Shown here: piece by piece, positions 12,701-24,388 of the stretch
How the letters are laid out: each line of letters begins with the position of its first letter
Numbering within the stretch: the stretch's first letter is position 1
Notes under the pieces: generated by a model
Database searches by the model: none
The model's input: only the letters and a program-made list of their open reading frames with translations
What the model was told of the DNA's origin: nothing
Made by a program: the position numbers and the translations under genes
Assembly: GCA_013396995.1 (NCBI GenBank)
Contig: VWZP01006135.1
Location: forward strand, 424,747 to 488,746
Direction of reading: 5' to 3'
DNA: 64,000 nt
Origin: Dicaeum eximium
Taxonomy: Eukaryota; Chordata; Aves; Passeriformes; Dicaeidae

Positions 12701-13995
12701 CAACAGAGGCAGAAGGAATGGTGTCTTTATATTCTCTTGCAGATCCTTATATACAGGTTAGTATTCAAAGGAAGGTTGCAAAAGAGTAGAAATTCCATTT
12801 TTGAATCAAATCAATGCCAAAATCAAATAAAGAGAGACAGGATTCCACGCAAGGAATATAAAAGCCCTGGTAAATTAGATACAGGTGTCACTTCCAATAG
12901 TCTGGGCAGACACTGTCAGCAGAAGCAGGATCTGATTTCTAATATATTTCCATTTCCCCCAGATGACCCCAGCTGGAGTGAAGCACCACTCACTGCCCGT
13001 GCCTTCATGTAAAGCACAAATAATGACAGCTCTGGCAGCTCGTTGTTCTCAGCTTAATGAAAGCAGCCTGCCAAATTCACAGCTGGGAACCCAGCAATAG
13101 TTGTTATGTCACCAGCCCCATTTCACCCACGCTGCCAAATGTGAGGCTCTTCTGAGAGACCCCATCACTTACATCTCTTTATTAGAACTTTTCATACACC
13201 ACTAATACATCTTCAAAACACTCTATTTTTTTCCCCCTACTGAAATCAAACTTGAAAGGCAAGGTTTGGACATACAAATCATGGTACCTGAGAGGCTTGG
13301 TCACTGAGCTCTGCTGTTCCCAGGTGCTGACCAATGTCCTTGGAGTTCCCAGGAGAGGAGCTGGATTACAACTGACCACAGTGAGACCTGGCCCCAGATT
13401 TACATCCCTCTGGAATGATGAGTCTTGCAGAAATAGCTTTGGACAGGTAATAGGATTATCAGGAGGGAATTAGAAAATTCTGTTCATTAGTTTGAGCCAA
13501 TGAAGCTGCAGACTGGAGAGAGGTTTAAAGGATTTGGTGCATAAATATAATTGGGCAGGGAGAAAAACAACTGTGCTCCAAGAGCCATCACAGATGGCAC
13601 CTTACTGTTGCAGAGCCAGGTGTATTAAAAATGTTGGAGATGCACTCATGGATTATAGGAATGGTGTGTAAGAATGGGTGTAAGAACCCATTACTGGGTG
13701 CAGGAAAGCTGCCCTTACAACCATAATGGCCTTTTCAGTATTTCTGAGACTCCTGTTTATAAAAAGGATAAAAGTATTTACAGAAATTATGCTAATATTT
13801 AAATAAATCACCCAGTCATACCCAGTTACTCATTAAGCCCTGACAGAGCACAAATGAAAAAAGGGTGAGGGAGAATTTTGTTCTATGGAAGACTATAAAT
13901 GTCTTATGTGGCATTAAGGAACATTAAATTCTAAGCAATTTTAAATGGAAGGCTTGCTTTTAAATACCCATATCTGTGCCTGTGAAATCAAGAAT
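9736..13995. other. Single-copy non-coding stretch, AT-rich patches
   Basis: No gene or repeat family recognised in 4.3 kb. The AT-rich part at 10640-10870 contains an octamer-type site ATGCAAAT at 10793-10800 among several TAAT motifs and reads like a conserved non-coding element. A second low-divergence-looking patch is at 13020-13150. Both are impressions only. An open frame of 128 codons at 12626-13012 (plus) has no recognisable domain. Confidence 0.5.
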
Positions 13996-14255
13996 ATCAC
14001 AGAATCCCAGAATGATTTGGGTTGGAAGGGACCTTCCCATGTAGTGCCACCCCCTGCCATGGGCAGGGACACCTTCCACTATCCCAGATTGCTCCAAGCC
14101 CCATCCTTAGACACTTCCAGGGATTCAGGGGCAGCCACAGTTTCTTTGGGCACACTGTGCAAAGTCCACCCTCAAAGGGAAAAATTTCTTCCCAACATTT
14201 AATCTAAATCTGTCATCTTTTAGTTTAAAGACATTCCCCATGTCCTATCACTCCC
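13996..14255 (-). mobile_element. CR1 LINE fragment, 3' end
   Basis: ATCACAGAATCCCAGAATG, GGTTGGAAGGGACCTT, CCCTGCCATGGGCAGGG and TTGCTCCAAGCCCC give the reverse complement of the CR1 3' end, continuing through the segment that reads TTTCTTCCCAACATTTAA up to the CCTGTC-like part. The 5' truncation is near 14255. Confidence 0.95.
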
Positions 14256-14689
14256 CATCTAACCAAAATCAGCAAACTTGAACCAGTTAAAAAAACTTAT
14301 ATAGACAACATCCTTCACAGGTCCAACCTTGAGGGTTATTTTCCCATGTAAATACTGAGCAAAAGTTGCAGGGTACCCAGAGCTTTTGGAATTGTGTCTC
14401 TGGAGGGGTTGCTGGAATGGCTGGCTGATGGCTTAGGTTATCCAAGCTTTTGTTCCTGATAACACTGAAAGCTCTCCAGAGGTCTGAGTACTTGTTAAGA
14501 CCAGCCTTCACTAAGCCTCATCTTCCTGATGTCAGAAAGGCTGGCACAAGGAAAGCCCCTCCTTCTCCCAGTGGGGAAGGATCAGTCAGGGCACATTTTC
14601 ACAATTGGATGTTATCAGGTCCACAGGAGGTGGGGTGCCCATGAGGGCCGAGAAGGCTGGCCCATGTCAGTCAGGGCCACTGTCCTTGC
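14256..14689. other. Single-copy non-coding stretch between two CR1 copies
   Basis: Nothing recognised. It separates a minus-strand from a plus-strand CR1. Confidence 0.5.
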
Positions 14690-15145
14690 CTGGGCCCTGG
14701 AGAGGCACAGCTGTGTCCAGTCAGAGGGTCCCCAGCACAGGACTGGTGTGGGCTGGACTCACTGGAGCAAGTCCAAGGAAGGGCTGCAGGGATGATAGAG
14801 GGATTTAAGCATCTGTTGTATGAGGAGAGACTGAAAGAGCTGAGTGTGCTCAGCCTGGAGAGCAGAGGGCTCAAGGGGATCTCATCCATGTCTGTGGATA
14901 TCCAACAGGTGGGTATGAGGAAAAGAGAGAGGCTCTGGGCAATGGTGCCCAGGGACAAGGTGACAGACAGCGGGCACAGGCTGAAACACAGAAATTCCTG
15001 TGATCCGAAGAAAGTGCTTTTTTACCATGAAGGTGGCAAAGGAGGGATTAGGGAGCTCTGTTCTTGGAGTTTCTCAAACCCAACTGGTGAGTCCTGGGCA
15101 GCCTGGTCTAGCTGGCCCTGCTTGAGCAAGGGCTTGGACTGGAGC
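14690..15145 (+). mobile_element. CR1 LINE fragment including end of ORF2
   Basis: The left part (AGCTGTGTCCAGTC, CCCCAGCACAGGAC, GGGATGATAGAGGG, TATGAGGAGAGACTGAAAGA, CTCAGCCTGGAGAGCAG) is the DNA of the last part of the CR1 polymerase frame. The right part (TCCTGGGCAGCCTGGTCTAG, GGCCCTGCTTGAGCAAGGG) is from the 3' UTR. The final tail is missing. A 155-codon frame at 14792-15259 runs through it but crosses the ORF2/3' UTR boundary, so it is an accident of decay. Confidence 0.9.
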
Positions 15146-15311
15146 CCAAGCTTTAAAAACCCCCATAATTCTGAGAAAGCTAAAATGGCAACAGTTTCTT
15201 TTAAAATTAGACATTCTCGTTCAGTGATATTTTTTCCCCAACCTGCAGCATTTATGTAGAATTTTATATACAATTGTTCTTTGCTTGTTTGCCTGTTTTT
15301 TTCCCTGTTTG

Positions 15312-15412
15312 GCCTAGTGGAAGGTGTTCCTGTCCAAGGCAGAGAGTTGGAACGAGATGAGCTTTAAGGTCCCTTCCAACCCAATCCACTCTGAGACTTC
15401 AGGACTCTGTGT
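15312..15412 (+). mobile_element. CR1 LINE fragment, 3' end
   Basis: CTAGTGGAAGGTGTTCCTG and GAGCTTTAAGGTCCCTTCC are the CR1 sense-strand 3' end, followed by a decayed tail. It lies 166 bp after the preceding CR1 in the same orientation but is of a different subtype, so it is a separate insertion. Confidence 0.9.
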
Positions 15413-16162
15413 CTCTCTTTGCTAAACCTGCCCTGAGTTATTTCCTACCTGACATGCATGAGCTGCCAGAGATTCCAGGTTCTTCATTCCTTTCACTTCC
15501 TTATGGACTATCTAAATGTCTTTTGTGAGATATTAATTTTTAATGGAAGATCCCATTAAATTGAGAACCTCACTTAGCTCGCTTCCAAAGGGCAAACCAA
15601 GAAATTTAATTCCCTGTGAAAACATATAAAATCAAAGCATCGTGTAGGCAGAATTCAATTCAGCAGTGAGTAGCTGATGGAGCTTTTCCAAGGCTCCACA
15701 GGAGGACACAGAAAGGGGAAAGGGGCCAGGCAGGGAATTCCTAAATATAAACTTGTCAGCTTCCAGTTCTTTGAAGATTTAAGCTGGCATTCCATTGGAG
15801 ACTGCTTTGTATTTGATCAGGATATTGAATATCATTGTTTCTAAATGTTGAGCCTTCTACTTTTTCTTGCTTTGTCCATTTCTGCAACTTCAGACTGTGA
15901 GATGTTCTCTTATTTTGGTGCAAGGCCTGGATATGATTTAACTCAACCACCCTCTAGGTTCTTCCAGCTGCAAGTCACAGGAACATAAAAAAACCATGAA
16001 AAATTTCCAGTGTGCCTGTGGAGGAAACCTTTTAAACCAGCATATCCAAAAGAGCTTTGTCAGGCCTAAAAATGACATTTTGAAGCAATTTAGTCTTCTC
16101 CAACTGGTAAGCTTTATTAAATTTTTAGGGTTTTCCTGTTTTTCTCGCTTTCTTTTTTAAAA

Positions 16163-16201
<39 letters not shown>

Positions 16202-18992
16202 GTTATTATTGTTATTATTATTATTATCTGTTTTTCTTTCCTCCTTGCTTCTGATGAGATATCACTTCTACAACTTTAGTTAAAACATATCATTAATGTT
16301 TTTATTTTAGATTACGTTTTCATAGCTAGCGACTGCACTGTACATGCCACAATTTCAGACAAAATATTTATCCAAAAAATTGATTGCTGGTGTTATTTTG
16401 TGATAGTTTTATATATAATGATTAAGAATTTGCACTTGCAAGAATATCTACAAAATTAGAGTTGTTCATCACTGGCTCAAAAAGCCCCTTTGTTGCAAAA
16501 AGAAGGATTAAATCTTGACATGGAAACTGATCCTAAACCAATTAGGAAAACTCCATTAGTTTGCATCTTTGTCATTAAGTTAAGGAAGATTAAAATGCAG
16601 AGGAGGAAGAGGTGCAATGTGTTTCCCACGCCCAATTTGTCACGGAGCTGCAGCGTCCTGCCCTGTTCCAGGTCTGAGGCAAAGCAAGACTTAAAATTGT
16701 GGCCCATTTAGTTGCTTTTCCACTGAGGAGGTCAGAGCAGCCTCCTGCTGCCAGGGAGAGACTGGTCCCATCTCCCCACTGCCCAGCCATCCACTGCCCT
16801 TCTGTATTTTGCAGTTTGTGTCATAGCTGGTGTGTTGGTTTTCCTCCCGCTGCGGCCCATCTCCATCACCGAGCACAATGGCTCCGTTCCTGCCAGCCAT
16901 GACCTTCCTGCCTTTGAAGAGGGATGAAGAGAAGCCATATTCCCAACTGGCCACCCTCTGACATGGGATTTCTGCTCCATTATCCTGGCTGCCCAGGCTG
17001 TGTGCCCTGAGTGATGGAGGCCTGGCCAGCCTTGGCAAGGCTGGGCTCAGATGTTGGTGTGCAGTGGAGATGTCAGCGTTCCCTCGTGGGCTCAGCAATA
17101 CCTGAGGTGTGCCAGATCGGGAGCCAGAGGGGCTCAGGCACTGGAAGGTTCCTTTAGGGAGTCATTCCCTTGGTTTTAGGGGTGCTCTGTACATTGAGTT
17201 GAGTCTGTTTGCCACCAAAATCTGTTCCAGCAAGGATCAACACAAAACTGCTGAAAGCCTTTGGTGAGGGGTGTAACTGCTTCTGGAGCCCATTGCTGCG
17301 TCCAGAGGGACGATCTAATCCATATCCTACTTCAGTATAATGACTTTGTCTTCCCGACAGGTTCACCAAGCTTTTTGATTTTCCTTTTTTTCTCCAACAT
17401 TTACCCTTTCTTCAGTCCTTTATTTTGCACCATTCCGTGTTGCCCGTAGAGGTCGGTGTTTGCCTGGGAAAGCAGAGCCGGGTGCCTGGAACGCCGCAGT
17501 CTGTCCTTGTGTCCTCTTTGCTTCAGAGGTGCTTCCCCCCCTTCCTTGTGATAAAAATGTTACATTCATCCCTTCTGAGCTTCTAAAGACATACCTGAGA
17601 AGGAAGGTGCTGATGTGTATATTGGTACATCATTAGGCTTTGCTACCTTTAACAGATTTCAGAAGATCAAACATGGTATTTAACAAAACTCCCAAGAACT
17701 TGGCATTTCGTAAAATATTTGCATATCTTAAAGGGGAGCTGAGGATAATTCAAAGTGATAGCTGTGTCTGTAGTTATCATCTTACATATATTTTATGCAG
17801 TCATTTGCTGGCTGAGCACATGAAACATTTTCAGTGTTGTGCTTGTGGAACAAAGTGCTCCCTCTTTACCCTGACACCCACCCCTTGTGATTTGTCAGGG
17901 GTAGTAACAGCATGAGAGTAATTACACCAACTGTCTGCCAGAGATTGTGGAAGATATTTGGGGAAATAAAGTCTGTGCAGTGGTTTTGAGTGAGGAAAGT
18001 ATAAAAGCTGTCACTCAACAACTGGGTTGTGTTTTGTAAGGGCTGTCTCCTCAAATGTTCTTTACATGAACCACAGGTAATGTTCCTAAACACATTTAAA
18101 TATGTTATTTTAAATTCGTTTCTGTGTGCTTTCACATGGAAAGTGAGGTGAGAATTAATAGTATTTTAATTAATAGTTCTGCGTGTTCCTGTAATTAAAT
18201 TGGCCTAATCCCTCTTTGAAGAGTGACCGTTATTCTACAAAAATCAAACCAATTGATTTAATTGGATAGTTCATTGGGAAGTTTCTATGGAGGATAGGTT
18301 ATCAACTAAATGATTGTGGAAAGTGTGGTGCACCCAGTGCTTTTGGAAATGTATTTGTGGAAATCTTCAGCTAAAAGCAGTTATACATCATTTGTAATAT
18401 TAATTTTCCCTCCTTCAGGGTGTTATCTCTTCCTAAAGCATCTTGGCAGTGGCTGAGGGATGCAGAGTGTTGAAATCCTGTTTGCACCCAGATGTGCTCC
18501 CCCTAACTTTTTGTTAAATTAACTTCCCAATCCTACTTTTAAATTAAAAAAAAAAATATTTTTAAATAAGTGCATAGGACAGCATGATGTATGGCTTTCT
18601 CAATTTGCATCTAGGCAAATGAAGACTGCTCTCTTTCAGATTTTCTTTGCAATCTGAAGCTGGAAGGGAGCACTGCTGCCTAAGACACTGAAACGTTCTC
18701 CTTACACCTCAGTTTCTGCTTGGTATGTTTAGGCAACAAATTCTTTCACCAGAACAATAGGCAAAGGGTGAGGCTGGGAGCTGTTAAATGATGCAGTTTC
18801 TATGCTGATTTGTTGCCACGTAATGAGACTTTTCTGCCTCTTTCACTACTGCTGATAGCCTCTGCTTACTAACATTGAATGGCAGCTCGGAGTGAGATGA
18901 AGCAATTCTCCCTTTGTCTTCTTGTAGGGATTTGCCATGTATGTGTTTCCACAACAGTGATGTATGACCTTCATTTTGCTCCTCCTCAATAT
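15413..18992. other. Single-copy non-coding stretch with microsatellite
   Basis: No gene recognised. It holds the (ATT)n at 16.16 kb. A GC-richer patch at 16600-17130 has overlapping frames of up to 135 codons on the minus strand without domains. An AT-rich patch at 18130-18290 has several TAATTA/TTAATT motifs typical of homeodomain targets, and 18546-18568 is A/T-rich. Confidence 0.5.
16163..16227. repeat. (ATT)n microsatellite
   Basis: About 21 units of a trinucleotide ATT, interrupted twice by a G at 16202 and 16211. The left side is perfect over roughly 38 bp. Likely polymorphic in length. Confidence 0.97.
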
Positions 18993-19785
18993 GATCATAG
19001 AGTTCTTTGTGTTGGAAGAGACCTTAAAACTCATCCAGTGCCACCCCCTGCCATGGACAGGGACACCTTCCACTATCCCAGGTTGCTCCAAGCCCTGTCC
19101 AACCTGGCCTTGGACACTTCCAGGGACAGCCACGCTTCTCTGTCCCAGGGCCTCCCCACCTTCATATCAGAGGATTTCCTTCTAAAATCTAATCTAAATT
19201 TCTCCTTTCATCCTAAATCCATGACTCCTTGTCCTGTCACTACAGACCATGGTAAAAACCTGTCTCCACCTTTCTTCTAAGCTCCCTTTTGGCACTGAAA
19301 GCCTGTAGTAAGGTCTCCCCAGAGCATTTTCTTCTCCAGGTTGAACAACCCCAACTCTCTCAACTGTTCTTTATAGAGGAGGTGCTCCAAGCCCTCTGAC
19401 AATTTTTGTGGTCCCTCTGGATCAGCTGTAACAGGTCCATGTCCTCCTGTGCTGGGCCCAGGGCTGGGGCAGCTCTGCAGGTGGAGTCTCACCTGAGGGG
19501 GGCACAGGGGCAGAATCCTCCCTTTCCTGCTGCCCACACTCTGGGAATGCAGTCTGGGATACCACTGTCTTTCTGTGTGCCAGCACTCATGGCCAGGGAT
19601 GTCCCATTTTCCCATTTGCCACCCCACCAGTGTTCCCAAATCCTTCTGCGCAGGCAGGGCTGCTCTCAATCCCAGCACAGTCTGTGCTGGTACCAGGGAT
19701 TGCCCTGACCCAGGTGCAGCACCCTGCACTCAGCATTGCTGAACGTCTCAATTTGGTCTCATGCAGTGTCACCTAGGATGTCAAA
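18993..19785 (-). mobile_element. CR1 LINE fragment, 0.8 kb, 3' UTR plus end of ORF2
   Basis: This is the longest CR1 copy in the window. From left to right the plus strand gives the 3' end (TGTTGGAAGAGACCTT, CCCTGCCATGGACAGGG, GTTGCTCCAAGCCC). Next comes the end of the polymerase frame at about 19310-19480 (TCTCCAGGTTGAACAACCCC, GAGGTGCTCCAAGCCCTCTG, GTCCATGTCCTCCTG). A further upstream segment follows to about 19785 (GGATTGCCCTGACCCAGGTG, AGCACCCTGCACT). A minus-strand frame of 150 codons (19277-19729) overlaps it, but stops and indels show the polymerase is dead. Confidence 0.92.
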
Positions 19786-20330
19786 AATGTGGCACCTCAC
19801 TGCCATGGGCGAGGGTAAAGGATGCATTGCAGAAATCTGTTGTGAACGTGTTTAACAAAATGAAAATATTTTCACAGAGAAAAGCATCAGGTTCAAAACT
19901 GAACAGAGTAAACTGACCCATCAGTCACCCCATTATTCAAAAGCTTTGATTGTCAAGTGGGGACAGCTTTCATGTGTTTGTTTTCCTTCCCAGGATTAAC
20001 CAGAGCTCTACACATGGTTCAGTGAAGGTTTTAAAAGCAAATTGGAAGTTTTCCCCTAACAGGGTCCAGGTAATCTCCTGTATATATTAATTTGTCACAT
20101 ACACCTCTGCCAGGATGACAGGTAGCTGCACCCTACAGTAGGTGGATGTCTGCATCCAGGATGTCACTGTTCCTGGTGCAAAGACTTTGGAGCTGAACCT
20201 GCTGTTTCCTAGAACCAAACCACCAAGCTCCCTCTGCTTTGGATGCTGACTCCAAGGATCAGAGTACACATGGGTGATGTTCTGGAGAGCCACTCTGTGT
20301 GTGGTAAGTCACCTCTGCACAGCTGTGGAG
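19786..20330. other. Single-copy non-coding stretch
   Basis: Nothing recognised. Confidence 0.6.
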
Positions 20331-20475
20331 TCACAGAATATCCTGAGTGGGAAGAGACCCACAGGGATCATGGAGTTCAACCCCTGGCTATGTACTGACA
20401 CCCCAACAGTCCCACCCTGTGCATCCCTGAGAGCATTGTCCAAATGCTCCTGGAGCTCTGGCAGGCTCTGTCAGT
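20331..20475 (-). mobile_element. CR1 LINE fragment, 3' end (TATCCTGAG subtype)
   Basis: TCACAGAATATCCTGAG, GGAAGAGACCCACAGGGATC, CACCCCAACAGTCCCACCC and TGCTCCTGGAGCTCTGGCAG are the reverse complement of a CR1 subtype whose core reads GATCCTTGTGGGTCCC. The copy at 54.26 kb belongs to the same subtype. Confidence 0.9.
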
Positions 20476-21446
20476 GAGAACCCAGCAGGGGCCTTTTGGA
20501 TCTCTCTCCTATTTGCCTGTTTTGAAGCAAACCCAAACAAACCATTTCTAACAGCGGAAGCAGGCCTTGCTGGTCTCCTTAAGCTCCTTCTTAGATTTCT
20601 CTCCAATGTCCAGCTGCTCCTCCAAAGTTTATTTAAAGTTGAAAGCCATGGGCAGCAGTGAAGCTCTAACTGCCTGTGCTAATGTTGTGGGGTTTGTGCA
20701 GTTTATCAAGGGCATCTTTTCAGCAGCTCTCCGGAGAATCCACCCAGGAATGTCAGGCTGCTTGTGCTGGTTCTCTGTGTGCAGGGTCTGGTGGGAGGTC
20801 TGCATGAGGGCTGTGGTTACAACACAGGGAGAAAATTATTATAAAACCAGGGGATGGACAAAAGAAAAGAAAGGGCAGAACTTCCCGGGGCAGACACACA
20901 CGGGAGAAAGGGACAGTTAGTCATAGGTCCTGATATAACACTGCATGTCATAAAGTGATGCAGGGCCAAGCCTGATAAATTTGGAGCGAAATGGAGAAAT
21001 AAGGCAGCAGTACACGCAGGTATTTAATCAGCACATAAACACAGAGAGGTCTTGGAAGGAGCCCTCTCTTGGTCATCAGGCCCAGTCCCTTGCGTCATGG
21101 AAGAGTTTAACAGCACTGAGCTGCCTCTCCAGCAAGGGAGGCCCAGGGGTCATTACGGCCAGCAAAGAGGGTTTTTGGCAGCTCCTGCACTGTCCAGCTC
21201 TTACCAAAAAAAAGGACTGAGGCGTAGCATTGTTGAACTCTGGGATGTGACAGTAAAAAATGGGATAGCTTGGTCTCCATGGTTACTGCTTACCAGGAAC
21301 TTCCAACCCAGTGTTTTCAGTAGAGAAGTAAACTTGTAATTTTGTCTTCTGAGCAGGAGTCATGGAATGTGTTCCCTAGGAGCTGAAATTCAGGGCTTTT
21401 TCTGTCTGAGTTTTTGCTAAAGAATCTGGGGCTCAGATACATGTGC

Positions 21447-21484
21447 TGGTTTATGTTGTCCTATACATAGAACAACATAAACCA
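21447..21484. repeat. 38-bp near-perfect palindrome
   Basis: Outer arms TGGTTTATGTTGT and ACAACATAAACCA are perfect 13-bp complements. After one C-A mismatch, CTAT and ATAG pair again around a 2-nt loop, giving 17 of 18 paired positions. An (AT)n and (GT)n low-complexity tract follows immediately. It is too short for a typical animal pre-miRNA stem. Confidence 0.85.
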
Positions 21485-21536
21485 TATATATATATGTCTC
21501 TGTGTGTGTGTCACCTATATATGTTTGTGTTCCACA
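21485..21536. repeat. Mixed AT/GT microsatellite
   Basis: Short alternating ATATATATAT and GTGTGTGTGTG tracts, followed by a second small ATATAT block and CACACACA. Slippage-type low-complexity DNA. Confidence 0.8.
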
Positions 21537-24197
21537 CACATTTAGACCTGGCAGAGTGTGACTTCTTGAGTTGCTTCTGTTTCCTTGGAGGAAGTGAAAA
21601 ATTACAGTAGTCTAATTAATTGAAAATTACTTTTCCAATTAAGAATTGCCCTTTTAGTGCAGTGAGTTATCCAAGCAGACTGTGTCTTATCCATGTGTGA
21701 TCCTAAATAAAGTTTGTAAAGAATTTTTGAGATTTTAGGTCTTTTGTGAACTCTTTGTCTTGGGTATTTGAGATTCAAATTTCTTTTTCATGCATGTGAT
21801 TTAGTAAAAATCTGTACTGGGATTACATGCTAACTCTGCTTTTTAAGGGATAAGGACAGATCCTGAGGTTCCATGTTATAAACTTTAGCTTGAAGTGTTT
21901 CCTTCATTTATGTTCTGTTGTCCCTTCTTGTAGCACGTTGATGTCCAAATTTCCTTTCTTATCCTACTCAAGGGAGCTCTTGGTGTCTATGAAGTTTTGG
22001 TGTGAGGACAGAGCCAGAGATGGAGGAGGGACTGGGCTGACAGCCCTTGCCTGAGCACCATGGGTCTGGAGCCTGTTTCGAGGACCCAGTTTGGTGTTAC
22101 CCTGATGCAGCTCCCGAGTTCTTGGTCTGGCCTCAGTCTCTGCCTGGGTTTGGTACCCCGTCACCCGTTTGCATCTCCAGCCACTTCATGCTCTCTTTGT
22201 TGCAGCTCACAAAATCATTTTTATGTTCTGGTTGCTGCATTGTGATTACTCATTTCTGACTTAAAACTGCTTACTTGAGGTGAGCTGTTTCTCACAGAGT
22301 GACTGTTTTCTGAGTAGCTTTTACCCTTCATAAGGCTCTTGAATCTTTCTTTACCAGTCCTGTTCATGGATATTCCTATTTTCATAGTCTTTAGCTCTCT
22401 TTCAAGTCTTTGCCTTTTGTCAGGTACCACTACAATAATGGGCTAATTGCTTCCTTTGGCTCACTGGCATGTCAGATTCCCAAACTCAGAAAGATAGGAA
22501 CGGACTATAAACAGGCCCTTGGCGTTTTCTGCTTTCCTTGGGCATTTCTGTTGCCTCATCTGACTTTTCAAAGAGTTGCTTGGTGGAACCTGCCAATCAC
22601 TACCTGAGGGGGAGGATTCCTGCCTTGTCTTGGCACAGTGTTGATGGCACTGTGCACAACAGCTCTATAATCTGGCAGATCCCAGATTTTAAGGGCAAGA
22701 GATTGTTTTCTCTTTTTCCTGGGAGGCTTTTATTTTCTCTGTTATTTAAACTGATGCATTTCTTAAATCATACTTGTGTTGGCTCCCATTCTTGCCTGAT
22801 TTATGTGTTAACAAGTCTGTGCTGAAGGCTCTTTCCTTTTTCCATAAGCCTTCAAGGGTTTGGATCTTTTCTTTACCAGCACTGCAGCCTAATCAAAATC
22901 ATGCCTTAAAAACTTGCAGTTCTAAAAACATCTGTAAAAGAACTCATAAGCAGCTACTTTATTTTCACTGGCTGTGGAAATCTGCGGCAGTTAGATTTTA
23001 GATGTGAAAATTAATGTTTGTGAACATCTCTCACAAGTTTTATTTCCTGAGCAGTAGGAATGCTGGGAGTGGCATGTTCTTCTGCTCAGAAATGTGCAGC
23101 TGCAGAATATATCAAAATATGGTATTTAGATGAATGTTTAAAGGCTGGCTCTGAGGAAAGAGGATGATCTAAAGGTATTTTCTGAACAAAGAATCTTTTA
23201 CAGATTATTATAAATGGACCTGTCAATATCTAATGGAGGCCCTTCTAACTCAGCTCATGAAGAGGTTGTAGAAATGCACATAAGAATCAGTCTTGGCACT
23301 ATTTCTTCCTTTACCAACTGCATCATAAAGCATCCAGGGAAATACTGGCAATTATTGCTTGGTCCTTAAAATTTTGTCAGTAATGATTGCCTGCCTAATC
23401 AGTGTGAGTACTTAAACCTCAAGTTCTTTTCCACATAAGAAGATGACCACTATCCAGCAGAAGGAAAAGGTCTGCAGGGCTTTAGTTTTCATATGCACTT
23501 ACGTATTTTTTCTTATCTTTATGTGGATCTGATATTGTCAGGTTGGATGAGCTCACCAGATCTTTTGCCCAAAGAGTTTAAGTATAAAAATGGAAAGGCA
23601 GAAGGACATCCATGGTCAAGACTCTCATTTAGCTTGGAGTAGGACCCTCCAGTGTGTTGGCATTGTCTCTTCTGGCAATCTTTCATCTGACACCAACTCA
23701 CTCAGGAAAACTTGGAGCCCTGCCCACCTTGAGATTTAGATATTAACAGGAGTGGCCTTTTGGAACTCCTGTGCTGTGTGTGATCCCTACAGCTGTCCCG
23801 TGTTGTTTATAAGTCAGGAGCCCAAAGCCTCTGACATGAGCAATAGGAATTTGCTTGTAAACCAGCGTCTGGTCAGGACATACCAGAGGATATAGGATGT
23901 GTGTGTAATATTGCGGCTGAGTGCCCACTGAAACCCCCTGGTCTCACCACCTAACCCTCTTAGCCTCCTCTGAGAAATCCCAGGCCATGTAATCCAGGGG
24001 GGAATTAAAAGTTCACCGTCATCAGCTGTCGGTCGAGAGAGGAACGTGCTCGATGCATCACATCACCATCTCTCATTGTCAGCAGTGATTCATGAGGTGC
24101 AGCTGAACTCCAGGGTGTCCTGAATAAAATAAATCCATCCTGGAAGTCTCACCAGGACACTCATGTGAATCTTTGTGTGTGAAGAAGAAGCTGAGTA

Positions 24198-24388
24198 TGA
24201 GAGTGGGGAGGCCCTGGGGGTGCCCAGAGAAGCTGTGGCTGCCCCTGGATCCCTGGAAGTGTCCAAGGCCAGGTTGGATGGGGCTTGGAGCAACCTGAGA
24301 TAGTGGAAGGTGTCCCTGCCCAAGGAAGGGGGTGAAACAATATCAGCTCTGTGGTGCCTTCCAACCCAAACCATTCTGGGATTCCATG
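24198..24388 (+). mobile_element. CR1 LINE fragment, 3' end
   Basis: GCCCAGAGAAGCTGTGG, CCTGGATCCCTGGAAGTG, TTGGAGCAACCTGAG and TGCCTTCCAACCCAAACC are the sense-strand CR1 3' end; the tail is reduced to ATTCTGGGATTCCATG. A small internal change replaces the usual TTTAAGGTCC. Confidence 0.95.

Larger units (their letters stand above)
20476..24197. other. Single-copy non-coding stretch with palindrome
   Basis: No gene or transposon recognised in 3.7 kb. It contains the near-palindrome at 21447-21484 and, right after it, short (AT)n and (GT)n runs to about 21536. Frames of up to 117 codons (20567-20920, plus) lack domains. Confidence 0.55.

Noticed and set aside
14792..15259. Plus-strand frame of 155 codons
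   Set aside because: It passes from the CR1 ORF2 end into its 3' UTR and then into flanking DNA, so it is not a preserved polymerase.
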